A DNA stretch of 22,251 nucleotides, from positions 1-22,251 of the forward strand of contig JASJQH010000189.1 in assembly GCA_040143965.1 (NCBI GenBank). The letters are read 5' to 3'. Each line of letters opens with the position of its first letter. Within the stretch, counting starts at the first letter, position 1. The notes beneath the pieces are model-generated. The model had not been told where the DNA came from. It worked only from the letters and a program-made list of their open reading frames with translations, and did no database searches. A program made the translations under genes and the position numbers. Positions 9,500 through 19,060 of the stretch are shown here, piece after piece. The stretch is from Basidiobolus ranarum (lineage: Eukaryota; Basidiobolomycota; Basidiobolomycetes; Basidiobolales).

Positions 9500-10700
9500 T
9501 CCTCATATGTATAAATGACACTTTTCCAGCTTAGTAAACCATTCCGGTATTCTGTGATAGGTGAAATCCGGTATTAATATGAAGGAACCATTACTTTCTT
9601 ATATTCCCCTTGGACGGAATAAACCAGTTAGAATCAGATGCTCCTGTTCTCCCTGTGAAAGTCACCCGGTCCTTCACTCTGCTTGTGGAATGGAATTCGT
9701 GGGGTAATTTTCCAACGACTTTGACCTATCAGCAGAAGAGGCAATACGTCATGAAAGCGTGTATATAGAATTAGGCTAACATTGATGGAGTTTCATTGAA
9801 TAACCCGGACCATATTCGACTGAGGCTTATGGATACCTTTTAATTCTCATCTGGTAACGTCCAGGCGAGAATCAAGCGATTTGCTTGCTGAATATCGAGG
9901 CAGTGTAACATGGACGTAGACTGAAAATTGGCCATTTCCAGATAAGTGCCTTTTTTGTTTCCTATGGATATATATTAAGTTTGGAAATCAACCTGGGATA
10001 GCCCCAAATATATTAGAGGTACAAACAATACATCGCTTTTACTCCAGAAAAGAACATCTTTTTTGGAAATAGATTATTTTGTCATCCGACCAACCAGTAA
10101 TATGACTAGAGATCCATCTCCACCGATATTGGTCGACCTTCCATTGTGCCTTAGTTTGAATGGGGAGTATATTTAAGCTGCTGAAAACCCAGTGATTGCT
10201 GGAGGTACAGGGATTCGGACTAGGTATACAGTTGGTACTTATTTGACAGCTACCAGAGCTTTGGCCAAAAGGGGAAGATAGACGATTCCTCTGATGTACT
10301 TATCTCGCTGTATGTTCAATAAACAAATGGTTTGTGGAAGCTGCTTCCCTAAGGTAGAAGGTCAGTAGCGGAGAGTTGGATAAGCGGAAAATAGGTGAAC
10401 ACATCACCAGTTGTGACGCTGATCTTTCTTTGTGCTGAGCATTCATTCAAAGTGGTGCTGAATGCAATACTCCGATGACTAATTTGAAGGTTGGAATGGT
10501 TAAATGTCGGCGAGTGTGGGTGAATGTAGCACAGGAGAGGCCACCCACCAATGAGTGTATGCAATCAATTGGTCACAGGGTAGATTCCTGCCAACATCTC
10601 GATGCCAATATAGAGCTCGATAATAAACCCTGTCAAATTATCCTATTCCTTCTAAAAACAGGGTCTAATAAGTTCCATACTACTTGAATCAAAAATAGCC
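9500..10700 (+). pseudogene. possible decayed coding sequence of unknown family
   Basis: Across this stretch several short open segments of 20-40 codons read like protein on the plus strand, but no continuous frame is left and no plausible set of introns rescues it. No terminal repeats or target-site duplications were found at the ends, and I see no reverse transcriptase, transposase or other domain I can name. An old host pseudogene and an ancient mobile element are both possible; chance open frames cannot be excluded without a coding-potential test. Confidence 0.25.
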
Positions 10701-11360
10701 CAGAGAATACTATATTTATAAGGAAACCTCAAGTGCCTATTAGAGCTCCAAACCACCAATAATCTAATTGGCTTTGCCATCAATTTCTCTCCGTATTCTT
10801 AATGTGTGACAAAGACTCACAACGCGTATAATATTTGAATAGATTCCTCTATTGTTAAGGGAGTAAAATTAAATTATGTCAGGCTTTCGTCCACTTGTTA
10901 TTTTCTGTGGAATGGGAGTAAATTGATCCTAGTGAGTTAGTTTTATTACAACTCCAGCTCTTTTTTATGTGTATAATTGAATCGAGTTTATTCTATTGTC
11001 GAGATTTAGAATATGATTTTAACACAGTGGATGCAATATTCCCTCGGCCCGCTATTCTGACCATATATATTTCGAGTCCTTACCTTATTGCAATCGTTTC
11101 TACCGTCTGTACCTACTGAAGTTAGTTTCATTGCTTTAGTGTTATTTTCCATATATCAAGTTGTCCATTATTCTGCTATCTTTTCTATTGAAAGTGATAA
11201 ACATATAGGTGCTTTCGTCCTTACTCTAGTGATATCTACTGATTCACCTCCCATAAATATTTCCTACGTCTCGTTCATTGAGCATACATTCCATTTTCAC
11301 TCAACCTTGTTATATATCTGTTGTTTTCATCAAGTTTGTTTGTATTATACTGTCAAAAAC

Positions 11361-13952
11361 ATGATGCTTAACACAAGTGAGTATTCGACTTTTTATTATA
11401 TGCGCTCAACACGTTGGCAAATTGTCACTGAAGTTAACAAAATCCTTTGTCCTTTAGATTTTACCGCAAGAACACCGTCACCTGCTGAGTCAAATCAGCC
11501 CCGTAACATTCCCCGACCACGTGTACTACAATACTATCCTCGGGGAGGATTGGAGGGGATGCCTTTTACTGTTGTTTTACAATTCTGTCCAAAAGAACAA
11601 CTTAAGCTAGGTTTTGGAACTCACGTTGTGAACACAAAGCAGTGGAACGCTCATGGTTATACAACTTTGACTGCGTCTATCCCTGAGTTCGTTGAAACCA
11701 AGTGGTTTACCCCGAAAGTTCCTGTATGCATTTTGGCCGTTGAGCAAGGAATTGTCCTGGACAGTTGGTATTTCGGTGAATATACATATAAAGATGGTAA
11801 GCATTTATTGAGTATCTAGTCTATTGATATAATAGTAGAGCACCATTTGAGCTGAACAATTATTGTTACCATTTCCTAGACCTCTTGCTCAATCAAAATT
11901 CCTCCTTGGATAGTAATTTTGGTTCAAACGAAATCTACACCAGGGAATCCAACCAAATGAGTAACACGATACAAAACAGTATCCAAAACTCAATGGATAC
12001 TTATCAAAACACTATAGAGTCTATGCTTACCAGTAACTTCCAAGATTCAATCTCCAATATGATGTCCAAGCCCATTTCGAGTGGCTTCCCAAATACTTTG
12101 CCAACGCCTAAGAGTGTCAGTAAACCAAAAGGTAACCCATTATTTATGACAACATCCAATAAGCCTTTCTTTCTAATGCTTTTGCCACTCAGAAAATGAG
12201 CTTACACCATTGTCCGAAGAGCAGGATTTCAAATTTACTTTCGGCTCAGACAACATGAGTATGAAGGGTTCTAATTTAAGCATTGTACCGGTCGATATAA
12301 TTCGGAATGGTATGTACCTTATATATTATCAGTTTTTTGCAGTGGATAGCTGTATTAACTTTTGTCAAAACTTAGATTTTAACGATCTGAGCCAAGATTC
12401 TTCCCTTTTCTCCTCGCAAAACTCCCAAAGACAGATGCATGAAGCCTATAATAGAGAGACTGAGTCAAATAATGTCTCGAATGTCGATTTAACCCCTCCA
12501 CTGACACCTGTGTCCGCACAATCCGCACAATCCTCACAAATGACATATTCTACGAGCCCCCCAGTCCAAAACCCATATTCTTCACCAAATAACTCTACCA
12601 AAGCCTCAGGTGCAGCAACATCATTCAATTCTTCTCCACCGATGTTGAACAAAGCTACTCTTAAGTTTAGTAACGAGTTTGAAGAAATGACGAAGAATTG
12701 GTATGCGAATGGTTGATCATTAATCTATCATTATAAAACACTCATTTTTATGATTTATTAGGTGTAATGAGGAGACTGAGATTCGAAGACGGCTTGTGCA
12801 ATTCTGGAGGAAACACGAAAACAATGTTATCCATTGTGGATTTCAAGGAGTTTCACCTTCTGATCGCGCGCCCAACAGTATTGTAGTCTCGTGTATATAC
12901 TGGGAGGCTAAAAACGATTATTTCATTACCAGCGTTGATTGTATCTATCTGCTGGAATCCCTTATCGCTGTTAGATTTACAGTTGAAGAAAAAAACCGAA
13001 TTCGCAGAAATTTAGAAGGTTTTCGCCCTCTCACCGTGTCCAAGTGCAAGTCAGAATCAGCGGATTTTTTCAAATTAATAATGTCTTTCCCAAATCCCAA
13101 ACCCAGAAATATCGAAAAAGACGTCAAAGTATTCCCATGGAAAGTACTTCCTTTGGCACTAAAAAAAATCATTGGCAAATATGTGAGTGTTTTACCATCG
13201 ATGGTTCTCAAGATTGACATCAAGCTAAATATTTTTTTAGACTGCTAGTTCCAATAATAGCTCGAATGTTAACACCGACGCCTTCCACAACACCTTTGCC
13301 CCTAATTATGCAGCTGAAGTCAAAAATAGCAGTTGCAATCTCTCATCTCCCGGACCTGAAGGCAATTCTTCGTCCATTGGTCAAGATATAGGACTTACAT
13401 CCTCTCCATCCGTTTCGCCCACGTTGAATCATGGCAATTATGGTAAGCAAGCTTCAATTTGATAGACCTTAATAATTATCTTGTTAACAACGATCATCAG
13501 CTTCCCAGTCCAATCAAAATGAGCAACTTACCGGTGCTAATCGGAGACAACATTCGTTTTTACGCCGGCATTCTCTTGTGGGGCCTTATAGCGTATCTAA
13601 CGAACATAGTGCCTCTCCAAGCGAATCCAAACGCAATATTGAACAATCTCATAACCTTTTAGTGTCACAAATCTCATTACAACCATCTATTGGTCCAGAA
13701 GCCATGATTACTTTTGGTAACAACGAGGTAAAGGTGGAGCCAAGCTTTGAGGAGGTTTTGAATGGTTCGTTTGATGTACAAGCGAACTATTCTATGCCGT
13801 CGTATCAAGAGTCTACTTGGATGCTTTCTGGTAATGGTGCAATAACTATTCCGCATAGTACGAGCCCTAATGCTTTTTCGGGCGTAAACATGGGCAATGG
13901 TTTCGTGAGCCTGTGTCATCCATCCTTTATGATGAGTAACTCTAGAATATAA
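11361..13952 (+). CDS. Medusa-family (MedA/Ren1/Acon-3 type) transcriptional regulator
   Basis: Fungus-specific nuclear regulator; relatives control sporulation and conidium development, adhesion and virulence. Eight exons (11361-11376, 11458-11796, 11880-12131, 12193-12309, 12376-12700, 12762-13182, 13241-13442, 13501-13952) splice in phase to 707 residues. An N-terminal domain (about 25-119; PRPRVLQYYPRGGLEGMPFTV, LKLGFGTHVV, VPVCILAVEQG) matches the family's IPT-like beta fold. A low-complexity Asn/Ser/Gln/Pro region follows (for example MSNTIQNSIQNSMDTYQNT). The strongly conserved C-terminal block at about 338-490 carries EEKNRIRRNLEGFRPLTVSK (425-444) and FPNPKPRNIEKDVKVFPW. A further Ser/Asn-rich tail has HSFLRRHSLVGPYS, a possible kinase site. 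The start is supported by an ATG-free leader upstream and a 16-nt first coding exon that joins in frame. Exon calls are firm in the conserved domains; the first and last exons are less so. Confidence 0.92.
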
Positions 13953-15106
13953 GAGCAGTCCGAATTATTCCTCTGAATAATCGTGGAAGTCTCTGGCAGT
14001 ACTTGCTAATTTCACCACTGCAAACACGCACAAACACTAAATAGCACATTTTTATTTCTTTTGTAAATAGCCTTCATCGTTTGCTTTTTGTATTCTCCTG
14101 ACATTGCTGATGTCTGTCTACTGGAATATATGTTCACAAATTGAATTGGCTTTGTTTTTGTCCAACTACTATTCTCAAATGTATTATTAGTATATCGCTT
14201 CATATCTAACTCAATATGCTCACTGTGCGCTCTACTCCGAATCCGCTTTTTACTATTATTTTATGTAATTATTTTGTAGTAAAGATGACTTCATATGATT
14301 TGTGCCTTGTATTATTTCATTTGATCCTCATAATGAACACATTCCTGCTTCCTTTCAACATGCTTCGAGCGTGTATAGTGTCTTGGACTCAGCCTCCATG
14401 CCATTTAACCAATCTGCCAACCAATCCGCAACAAGCCTGTGAGAATCGCTTTATATGGAGCTTGATTTGGGATCCCGCCAGATTCCGGCCCCCTGATCAT
14501 TGGTCTGGCTACTGTATCTTATCAGACCATATTTAGACTTGGTTGCCAGTGACACACCCTGCCCACTCATACCCCACTGGTAAAAGTGGCTATCTGGTAG
14601 GGACTGATGGTACGGTATATTAGAAGTCGATTAATGGGTTAGTCGAATATATCAAATTAATCTGTTAGTTGAGTAAATCAAAATTAATTAATGAGTTACT
14701 GCTCAAAGTTGATATTTTCATTTTGCAGCAGTTGAAACTATAAGTCTATACATAAAGTTCACTTGTACATTTCTAGTGACTATGCTATATCCTGGAAAAG
14801 TGACTTGCATTATCTAGCAGATTTTGAATTCGCAAATTACCGAGTTTATAGCATCCTTATTTCTAACACAACATTTCGACTAATTAATGGACTTTATTAC
14901 GGGTCATATATGTAGCTGTTGAATTCTATCGCTTTATTATGTTTCTCTGTTGTTGATTTTTTTATTAGTAAAGTACTTCATACCAAAACAATTTATCTCC
15001 TAATTTTCTAAGACTCGACTATTACTTTACGCTGCATTGTAATAATCCATAATCTCGCCAAGCCCTTTTTCTGAATTTAGAAGTTGATATCCCTTTCACC
15101 GTTTGG
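13953..15106. other. intergenic with orphan open frame and short tandem repeats
   Basis: 1154 bp. A plus-strand frame is open for 47 codons at 14299-14442, without an early ATG. It ends in a Ser/Asn/Gln-rich segment (ASSVYSVLDSASMPFNQSAN) like the tail of the preceding regulator. It could be an unused or alternative exon or a duplicate remnant. At 14630-14682 an imperfect 26-27-bp unit is repeated. The remainder is very AT-rich and leads to the SUKH gene; no RNA gene is seen. Confidence 0.4.
14630..14682. repeat. imperfect tandem repeat, about 27 bp, two copies plus a fragment
   Basis: The unit beginning ATTAATGGGTTAGTCGAATA (14630) recurs as ATTAATCTGTTAGTTGAGTA (14656), each ending ATCAAA. 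A third start (ATTAATGAGTTA) follows at about 14687. This looks like local slippage in AT-rich DNA. Confidence 0.6.
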
Positions 15107-15718
15107 ATGCCAGCACTTACTTTAGATAAAGTGATAGAAGAAGCTCGAGATTTAGAGCAAAGATTGTATCATGAGGACATCTATTTTGAACCACCTTTGG
15201 AGGAACTCTTAGTTGTAGAGTTCGAAAGGAATCATTCAATTCGTTTACCTGAAACTTATCGTGCATTTTTAACTCAAATTGGCAATGGTTCTTCAGAGAC
15301 TTTCGGTCAAGCAGAAGGAATCTTACCACTAGATGAAGCACCACATAGATACCCCATTTCTCAATCAGAGCTTCGAACTTTGATGTCTTCTCCGTTTCCT
15401 TTGAGAAACGACCAGAGTCATCAATTCCTTCTGGAACCCCATGAATTAAACCAGGGACATTTGGTTATTGGTTGTGATGACTACGAAACTTTTTACCTCT
15501 TGATAATTGAGGGACCTTGTCGCGGTGAGATTTGGCAACGTAAGTTAGACTCTGGATTTATGCGTTGTGCCAGTAGAACGGATTTCTTTCCCTGGTTAGA
15601 AGATAGGCTCTTAAGTTTAAAAAATAGTTTATTCTCGACCAGTAGTGAGGAAGAGGATGAGGACGAGATGGGGTTAGAGGAGACAGAGAGCGATGAAGAA
15701 GAAATCAAAGAAGACTGA
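15107..15718 (+). CDS. SMI1/KNR4-family (SUKH superfamily) protein with acidic tail
   Basis: A single frame of 203 residues. The central part is a SUKH/SMI1_KNR4 domain (about 30-170). It starts with an acidic helix and the signature RLPETYRAFLTQIGNG, then GILPLDE, GHLVIGCDDYETFYLLIIEG and GPCRGEIWQRKLDSG, and ends with FFPWLEDRLL, the usual order of conserved turns. The domain binds partner proteins. In bacteria it forms immunity proteins against polymorphic toxins; in yeast Knr4/Smi1 (about 500 residues) it links cell-wall synthesis and signalling. This protein is much shorter than Knr4, consisting of the bare domain plus a C-terminal acidic tail (SSEEEDEDEMGLEE) typical of eukaryotic proteins. 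It has no intron although most neighbours are split several times. The ATG at 15107 is the first in frame. Family assignment is strong; the cellular partner is unknown. Confidence 0.9.
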   Translation: MPALTLDKVIEEARDLEQRLYHEDIYFEPPLEELLVVEFERNHSIRLPETYRAFLTQIGNGSSETFGQAEGILPLDEAPHRYPISQSELRTLMSSPFPLRNDQSHQFLLEPHELNQGHLVIGCDDYETFYLLIIEGPCRGEIWQRKLDSGFMRCASRTDFFPWLEDRLLSLKNSLFSTSSEEEDEDEMGLEETESDEEEIKED

Positions 15719-15913
15719 AGCATTTACAGGATTGCACAAAGTAACTTCATCAAAGTACTTTACTTTGTTGTGTGAAAAGTGGAATATGTGAGTTTGAACA
15801 AGGTGTCATGTTTTACTATGGTCAATTCTTACTCTGAGAAAATTCTCTCTAGCTTCTGTATTATTCATGTTGAATACTATTTCCTGATCCATTCTGATTT
15901 TTAGATATCTCTT

Positions 15914-15945
15914 CCATGACTACCCTGCACACCATGACTACCCTG
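15914..15945. repeat. 18-bp-period direct repeat, two copies
   Basis: CCATGACTACCCTG occurs at 15914-15927 and again at 15932-15945, a simple local duplication. Confidence 0.7.
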
Positions 15946-16149
15946 AACATTTAGCTTGATCATATTATCCCCTTTATGTTGCTCACTCAATTGCTCAACC
16001 AAGACACCAACACTTATTGAGGAACACAATAAGCATCCCATTAAACCACAAACAATATTTTGACAGAGGATGTTAGTGCGATTCCTGGAGTTGAATGTGG
16101 CGCAGAATGATTTCAGGTTTGGGCTTTAACAGAAGCAGTCCACCATTGA

Positions 16150-16180
16150 TTATCTATTACTGCCTTTATCTATTACTGCC
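16150..16180. repeat. 16-bp direct repeat, two adjacent copies
   Basis: TTATCTATTACTGCC (16150-16164) is followed immediately by TTTATCTATTACTGCC (16165-16180), a slippage-type duplication. Confidence 0.7.
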
Positions 16181-16374
16181 ACATCAGATTGTTTAAATTG
16201 GTGTTACGCGCTTAAAGCTCCTCCCCTTTTGTTACTGCAACTACAGATAAGATGCTACTTCTATTTATATCCATTTTGGCCCTCTTTTTGACTCTACCAA
16301 GCTCTGCCATTCCAATCCCAAACCTTCCCTAATTAGATTCCAGTTCCGAACTTTTCCCAATTAGCTAGCATATA

Positions 16375-16416
16375 CTTCAACACTGATCAATTAGATAACA
16401 TGCTTCAACACTGATC
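16375..16416. repeat. 28-bp-period direct repeat, two copies
   Basis: CTTCAACACTGATC occurs at 16375-16388 and 16403-16416. The second copy runs directly into the near-palindrome GGTTTAGTAAAACC at 16422-16435. Confidence 0.65.
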
Positions 16417-16468
16417 CCTCGGGTTTAGTAAAACCATTACCTTATTATTCAAACATAATAGTGGTTGA

Positions 16469-16666
16469 TTAGGTGCGCAACTATGGGCAGCTCTGGAGGA
16501 GAATAGTTGTTGGTTTTTAGGTATATCCAGTGCAAAAGGAGCCATGGCAATGGAACAAGAGTTACTTGACATTCCACTGCTTTCCCCCAGCTCTTTCGAG
16601 TTAGGACTAGACAATTTAAGTACAATAACTTGGGTGATAGTTTATAACAAGATAGGGGAGATTTAA
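16469..16666 (+). other. 65-codon open stretch without early start codon, unrecognised
   Basis: The frame after a stop at 16466-16468 stays open to TAA at 16664-16666. It includes LGAQLWAALEENSCWFLGIS and KGAMAMEQELLDIPLLSPSS. Composition is protein-like but there is no initiating ATG before the middle, no clear acceptor, and no family I know. It is a possible exon or relic. Confidence 0.2.
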
Positions 16667-16778
16667 GTGGCTATTTGTAAGGATTGGAGACAAGTAATCA
16701 TAACATTACAAATGTTGTAGTGGCACCAAACAGAAGCCAATTGATTGAAGTCTGCTATATATCACTGTCACTGTGTTA

Positions 16779-17255
16779 AAGTATTTGGGAGCCTGTTGGA
16801 AGTGGTTTGGAGAATTAGAGAAATTGGTGGTTTTCACTTGTTGATTTATTGAGTATTCAGTTGACATTTATAGTTTTGTCAAGATGTAAACAAACTAACG
16901 TGTAGAATGTGAAGTTTGAAAAGTCTATATATCTGAGAACTTCTAAGTTGGTGTCAATATTCTAAGTAAATTCCAATTGAGAATAATGGATAATATCTTA
17001 GTGAAATATAAGATAATTAAATACTAAGTTATATATGACTATATAGGTGTTTAGGCATTCAATACACTGAACTATCTTTGTTCTCCAGCAGATCACAAAG
17101 CATGATGGATTCCAATCTTACTGTTGAAGTATTTGGGAGTTTGTTGCAAGTGGTTAACTTCTAAATAAATTCCTCTTGAGAATAAGTGGATGATATCTTA
17201 GTTCAATATGGGATAACTAAATACTAAGCTATATATGACTATATAGATGTTTAGG
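16779..17255. repeat. diverged tandem duplication, units A1-B1 and A2-B2
   Basis: Block A (AAGTATTTGGGAG...TGTTG.AAGTGGTT) lies at 16779-16807 and again at 17127-17155. Block B, about 96 bp, lies at 16960-17055 and 17159-17255. B includes GAGAATAA, GATATCTTAG-like and TATATATGACTATATAG segments, with scattered substitutions between the copies. In the first copy A and B are separated by about 150 bp; in the second by only 3 bp. One copy has therefore gained, or the other has lost, that piece since duplication. No gene or element domain is visible inside. Confidence 0.75.
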
Positions 17256-17640
17256 GAATGCTAATTTCAACATTCTCAAATACTCCTTCCAAAGTTCACA
17301 AGCTGTGCAAATCTTAAGTTTAGGAGATCATGTGGCCAAGTATATATGCCCATTTATCACTGTTCTTAACTTGTTAGAGTGTTCAGCATTGGGTTGAAAG
17401 AATTTCATAATAGCACAAGTATGTAATATATACAAGTCTAGAATGTTCAAATAAAACTCTATACATATATAGAGAGTATAGGAGCATTAGTATTCTAGAA
17501 GCATAGCCTGGTTGTTATTTTTGTTCATTCCAATATAAGAATAAATTAAATCAATTGTTATCTGCAAAACTGGGTTTAATGAGTAGGAAAGATCTGTTGG
17601 GCTAGGACTGGAGTATATGCACGACTTGTTATAACAATGC

Positions 17641-18670
17641 TCAACATCTAGGCTGGATATTGAATCGAAATTCACGGTCATGCTGACTTGGATCCTCATA
17701 AGGCTCTTGATGTTCGTTATACCATTCTCGTTCGATAAAGACAAGCTCATTGTCATGATTAATCAAAATAATGGTACTTGTACGTGTGGCATAAGGATTT
17801 GATTCATTTTTTGGAAAGTGGACTTTTGGTATACAAATGCATTGAGCTAAATCCTGTAGCTGCTTAATTTCCGAGCCATCTTGATAGGGCGAGGTGTCCC
17901 TGAAGTAAACTAAAGTCAGAATCCAACTACGTCAGAAAGGACCAAAGGACTATTGCAACATACCTTAACATCTGAAATAATGCTTCAACTAGATGTTGCT
18001 CGGTTACACTCTAATTAGAAGGATTGTTAGCGCATAAGCTAGAATTTATAAAAACGAAGTTACCTTATTCAAGATTTGTTCAAACGTTGGCTTTCCCTTT
18101 TGTACTTTGGGCCATTCAATAGACAGTGTTGCGTTGGACAGGCCATATATCTCATTATCATTTAAAGGAATCACTTCTTTATCACCACGATTTGTGCAAT
18201 AATAAGCCGCCTCTTTTTCTCCATTAAAATCGAAGGCTACCAAGTTGAAGCCGTCATAGTTGTTTTCTTCTTGCTTCAATTTTATCAAGTCTTCGTGGAT
18301 AGGATTTTCTGACAATAATAGGTCTCGCACTAAAAACCCACGAGAGATACTGGTTTTGATTTCGGGAAGCGCGGGCTCTCGGAAATTTGTCAAACTTATA
18401 AAGCGTCCCTTTGTGTTAACACCCAACCATGTCCCTCCTAATGGTTCAGTAGAAGTTACATATGTTGTATCAACGCCTGAAAGAACGTCCCTACTTGTTT
18501 CCCAAAACTTTGCACGTTCCGTGGCACGCCTCAAAAACTCGTCACGATTCGAAGCGAATGCACTGGAAAGTATATAGTTAACATTGGTTCGCTGAAAAGA
18601 GTCAAGTAAGAAAGAGAATTGCTTACAATTTATACTTGGGGTGATTGAGTGTCCAAAAATTGATGCACAT
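17641..18670 (-). CDS. TANGO2/NRDE-family protein
   Basis: Homologue of transport and Golgi organisation 2, a cytosolic/mitochondrial protein linked in animals to lipid, acyl-CoA and heme handling; its chemistry is unsettled. Minus-strand exons 18670-18627, 18562-18064, 18010-17964 and 17899-17641 join in phase to 282 residues (human about 276). The start MCIN keeps the conserved Cys2, and the NRDE signature is at 20-23 (ASNRDEFLRRAT). LGGTWLGVNTKGRFISLTNF, SRGFLVRDLL, DGFNLVAFDF, IYGLSNATLSIEWPKVQKGK and the C-terminal YATRTSTIILINHDNE and VFIEREWYNE complete the family pattern in order. All expected motifs are present, so it should be functional. The start abuts a divergent promoter shared with the methyltransferase gene at 19061. 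Confidence 0.95.
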
Positions 18671-19060
18671 TGTTGTATGACTGTAGTAATGGTGTGACTA
18701 TTTATTTGTGGTAAGAGACTTGAACACTGTGCTCTAGTTCAAGAGAAAAATAATATGTTACCACGTGAGGCTTACTAAGATTTGGATGGACTCATTGCTG
18801 GATGACGTTATTTAGAATGGGGCGATCTCGATGGGTCGTCTTATAAAGTTTGAAATTAGGATGATTTTAGATCATAGAAAAAGCATAGCATTCACGATCT
18901 ATCTTATCGACGGCTTATTAGTGGCTTAGATTTTGGTTAGGTAACTCAGCTTTAGGTTGTTCAAAACCTCAGGTTAGAAATATAAAAAGAATGGTCGAGT
19001 TGTCTTTTGCTTTCTATCCTACTACTCGAACCACTTCTTATATATCAAATTGACCCAGGT
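18671..19060. promoter_or_regulatory. shared bidirectional promoter, TANGO2 / methyltransferase
   Basis: A 390-bp gap between two divergent start codons. On the plus strand a TATA-like TATAAAAA at 18981-18988 stands 73 nt before the methyltransferase ATG. An earlier ATG at 18991 would open only a 20-codon reading frame (stop at 19051-19053); it lies so close to the TATA box that it is probably upstream of the transcription start. On the minus side an AAATAAATAG-like stretch lies roughly 30 nt before the TANGO2 ATG. Confidence 0.5.

Larger units (their letters stand above)
8486..11360. other. long gene-poor stretch with coding-like relics and the Medusa-gene leader
   Basis: About 2.9 kb without a firm gene. 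Up to about 8700 it is the SNU23 3' flank. From about 9000 to 10700 the base composition looks less AT-rich, and many short open segments in changing frames read like protein on the plus strand. They do not assemble into anything I recognise, so I take this part as an old decayed gene or mobile element of unknown family. From about 10700 to 11360 it is AT-rich promoter and leader for the Medusa-type gene, with an ATATATAT at 11063-11070. After about 11032 the plus strand contains no ATG until the chosen start codon at 11361. Confidence 0.45.
15719..17640. other. repeat-bearing intergenic region
   Basis: 1.9 kb without a recognised gene. It contains small direct duplications (15914-15945, 16150-16180, 16375-16416), a 65-codon plus-strand open stretch at 16469-16666, and a diverged tandem duplication (16779-17255), each described separately. 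The last part, near 17400-17640, is probably the 3' flank of the minus-strand TANGO2 gene. A small palindromic run surrounds CTCTATACATATATAGAG at 17456-17473. Confidence 0.45.

Noticed and set aside
11088-11360. N-terminal extension of the Medusa-type frame through the leader
   Set aside because: There is no ATG in this stretch, and the in-frame openness ends in an intron; a leader is the simpler explanation.
13459-13662. Second reading frame overlapping the last Medusa exon
   Set aside because: The other frame continues the regulator's Ser/Asn-rich tail after a clean CATCAG acceptor and reaches a stop at 13952.
14216-14536. A 106-codon plus-strand frame beginning MLTVRSTPN
   Set aside because: Composition is hydrophobic and irregular, it has no family resemblance, and another frame over the same DNA looks more protein-like.
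16779-17255. Repeat pair read as long terminal repeats of a retroelement
   Set aside because: The copies are adjacent, short and strongly diverged, with no coding sequence between them.
17487-17756. Minus-strand frame beginning MTMSLSLSNE
   Set aside because: It is a shifted frame of the last TANGO2 exon; the other frame carries the conserved YATRT segment.
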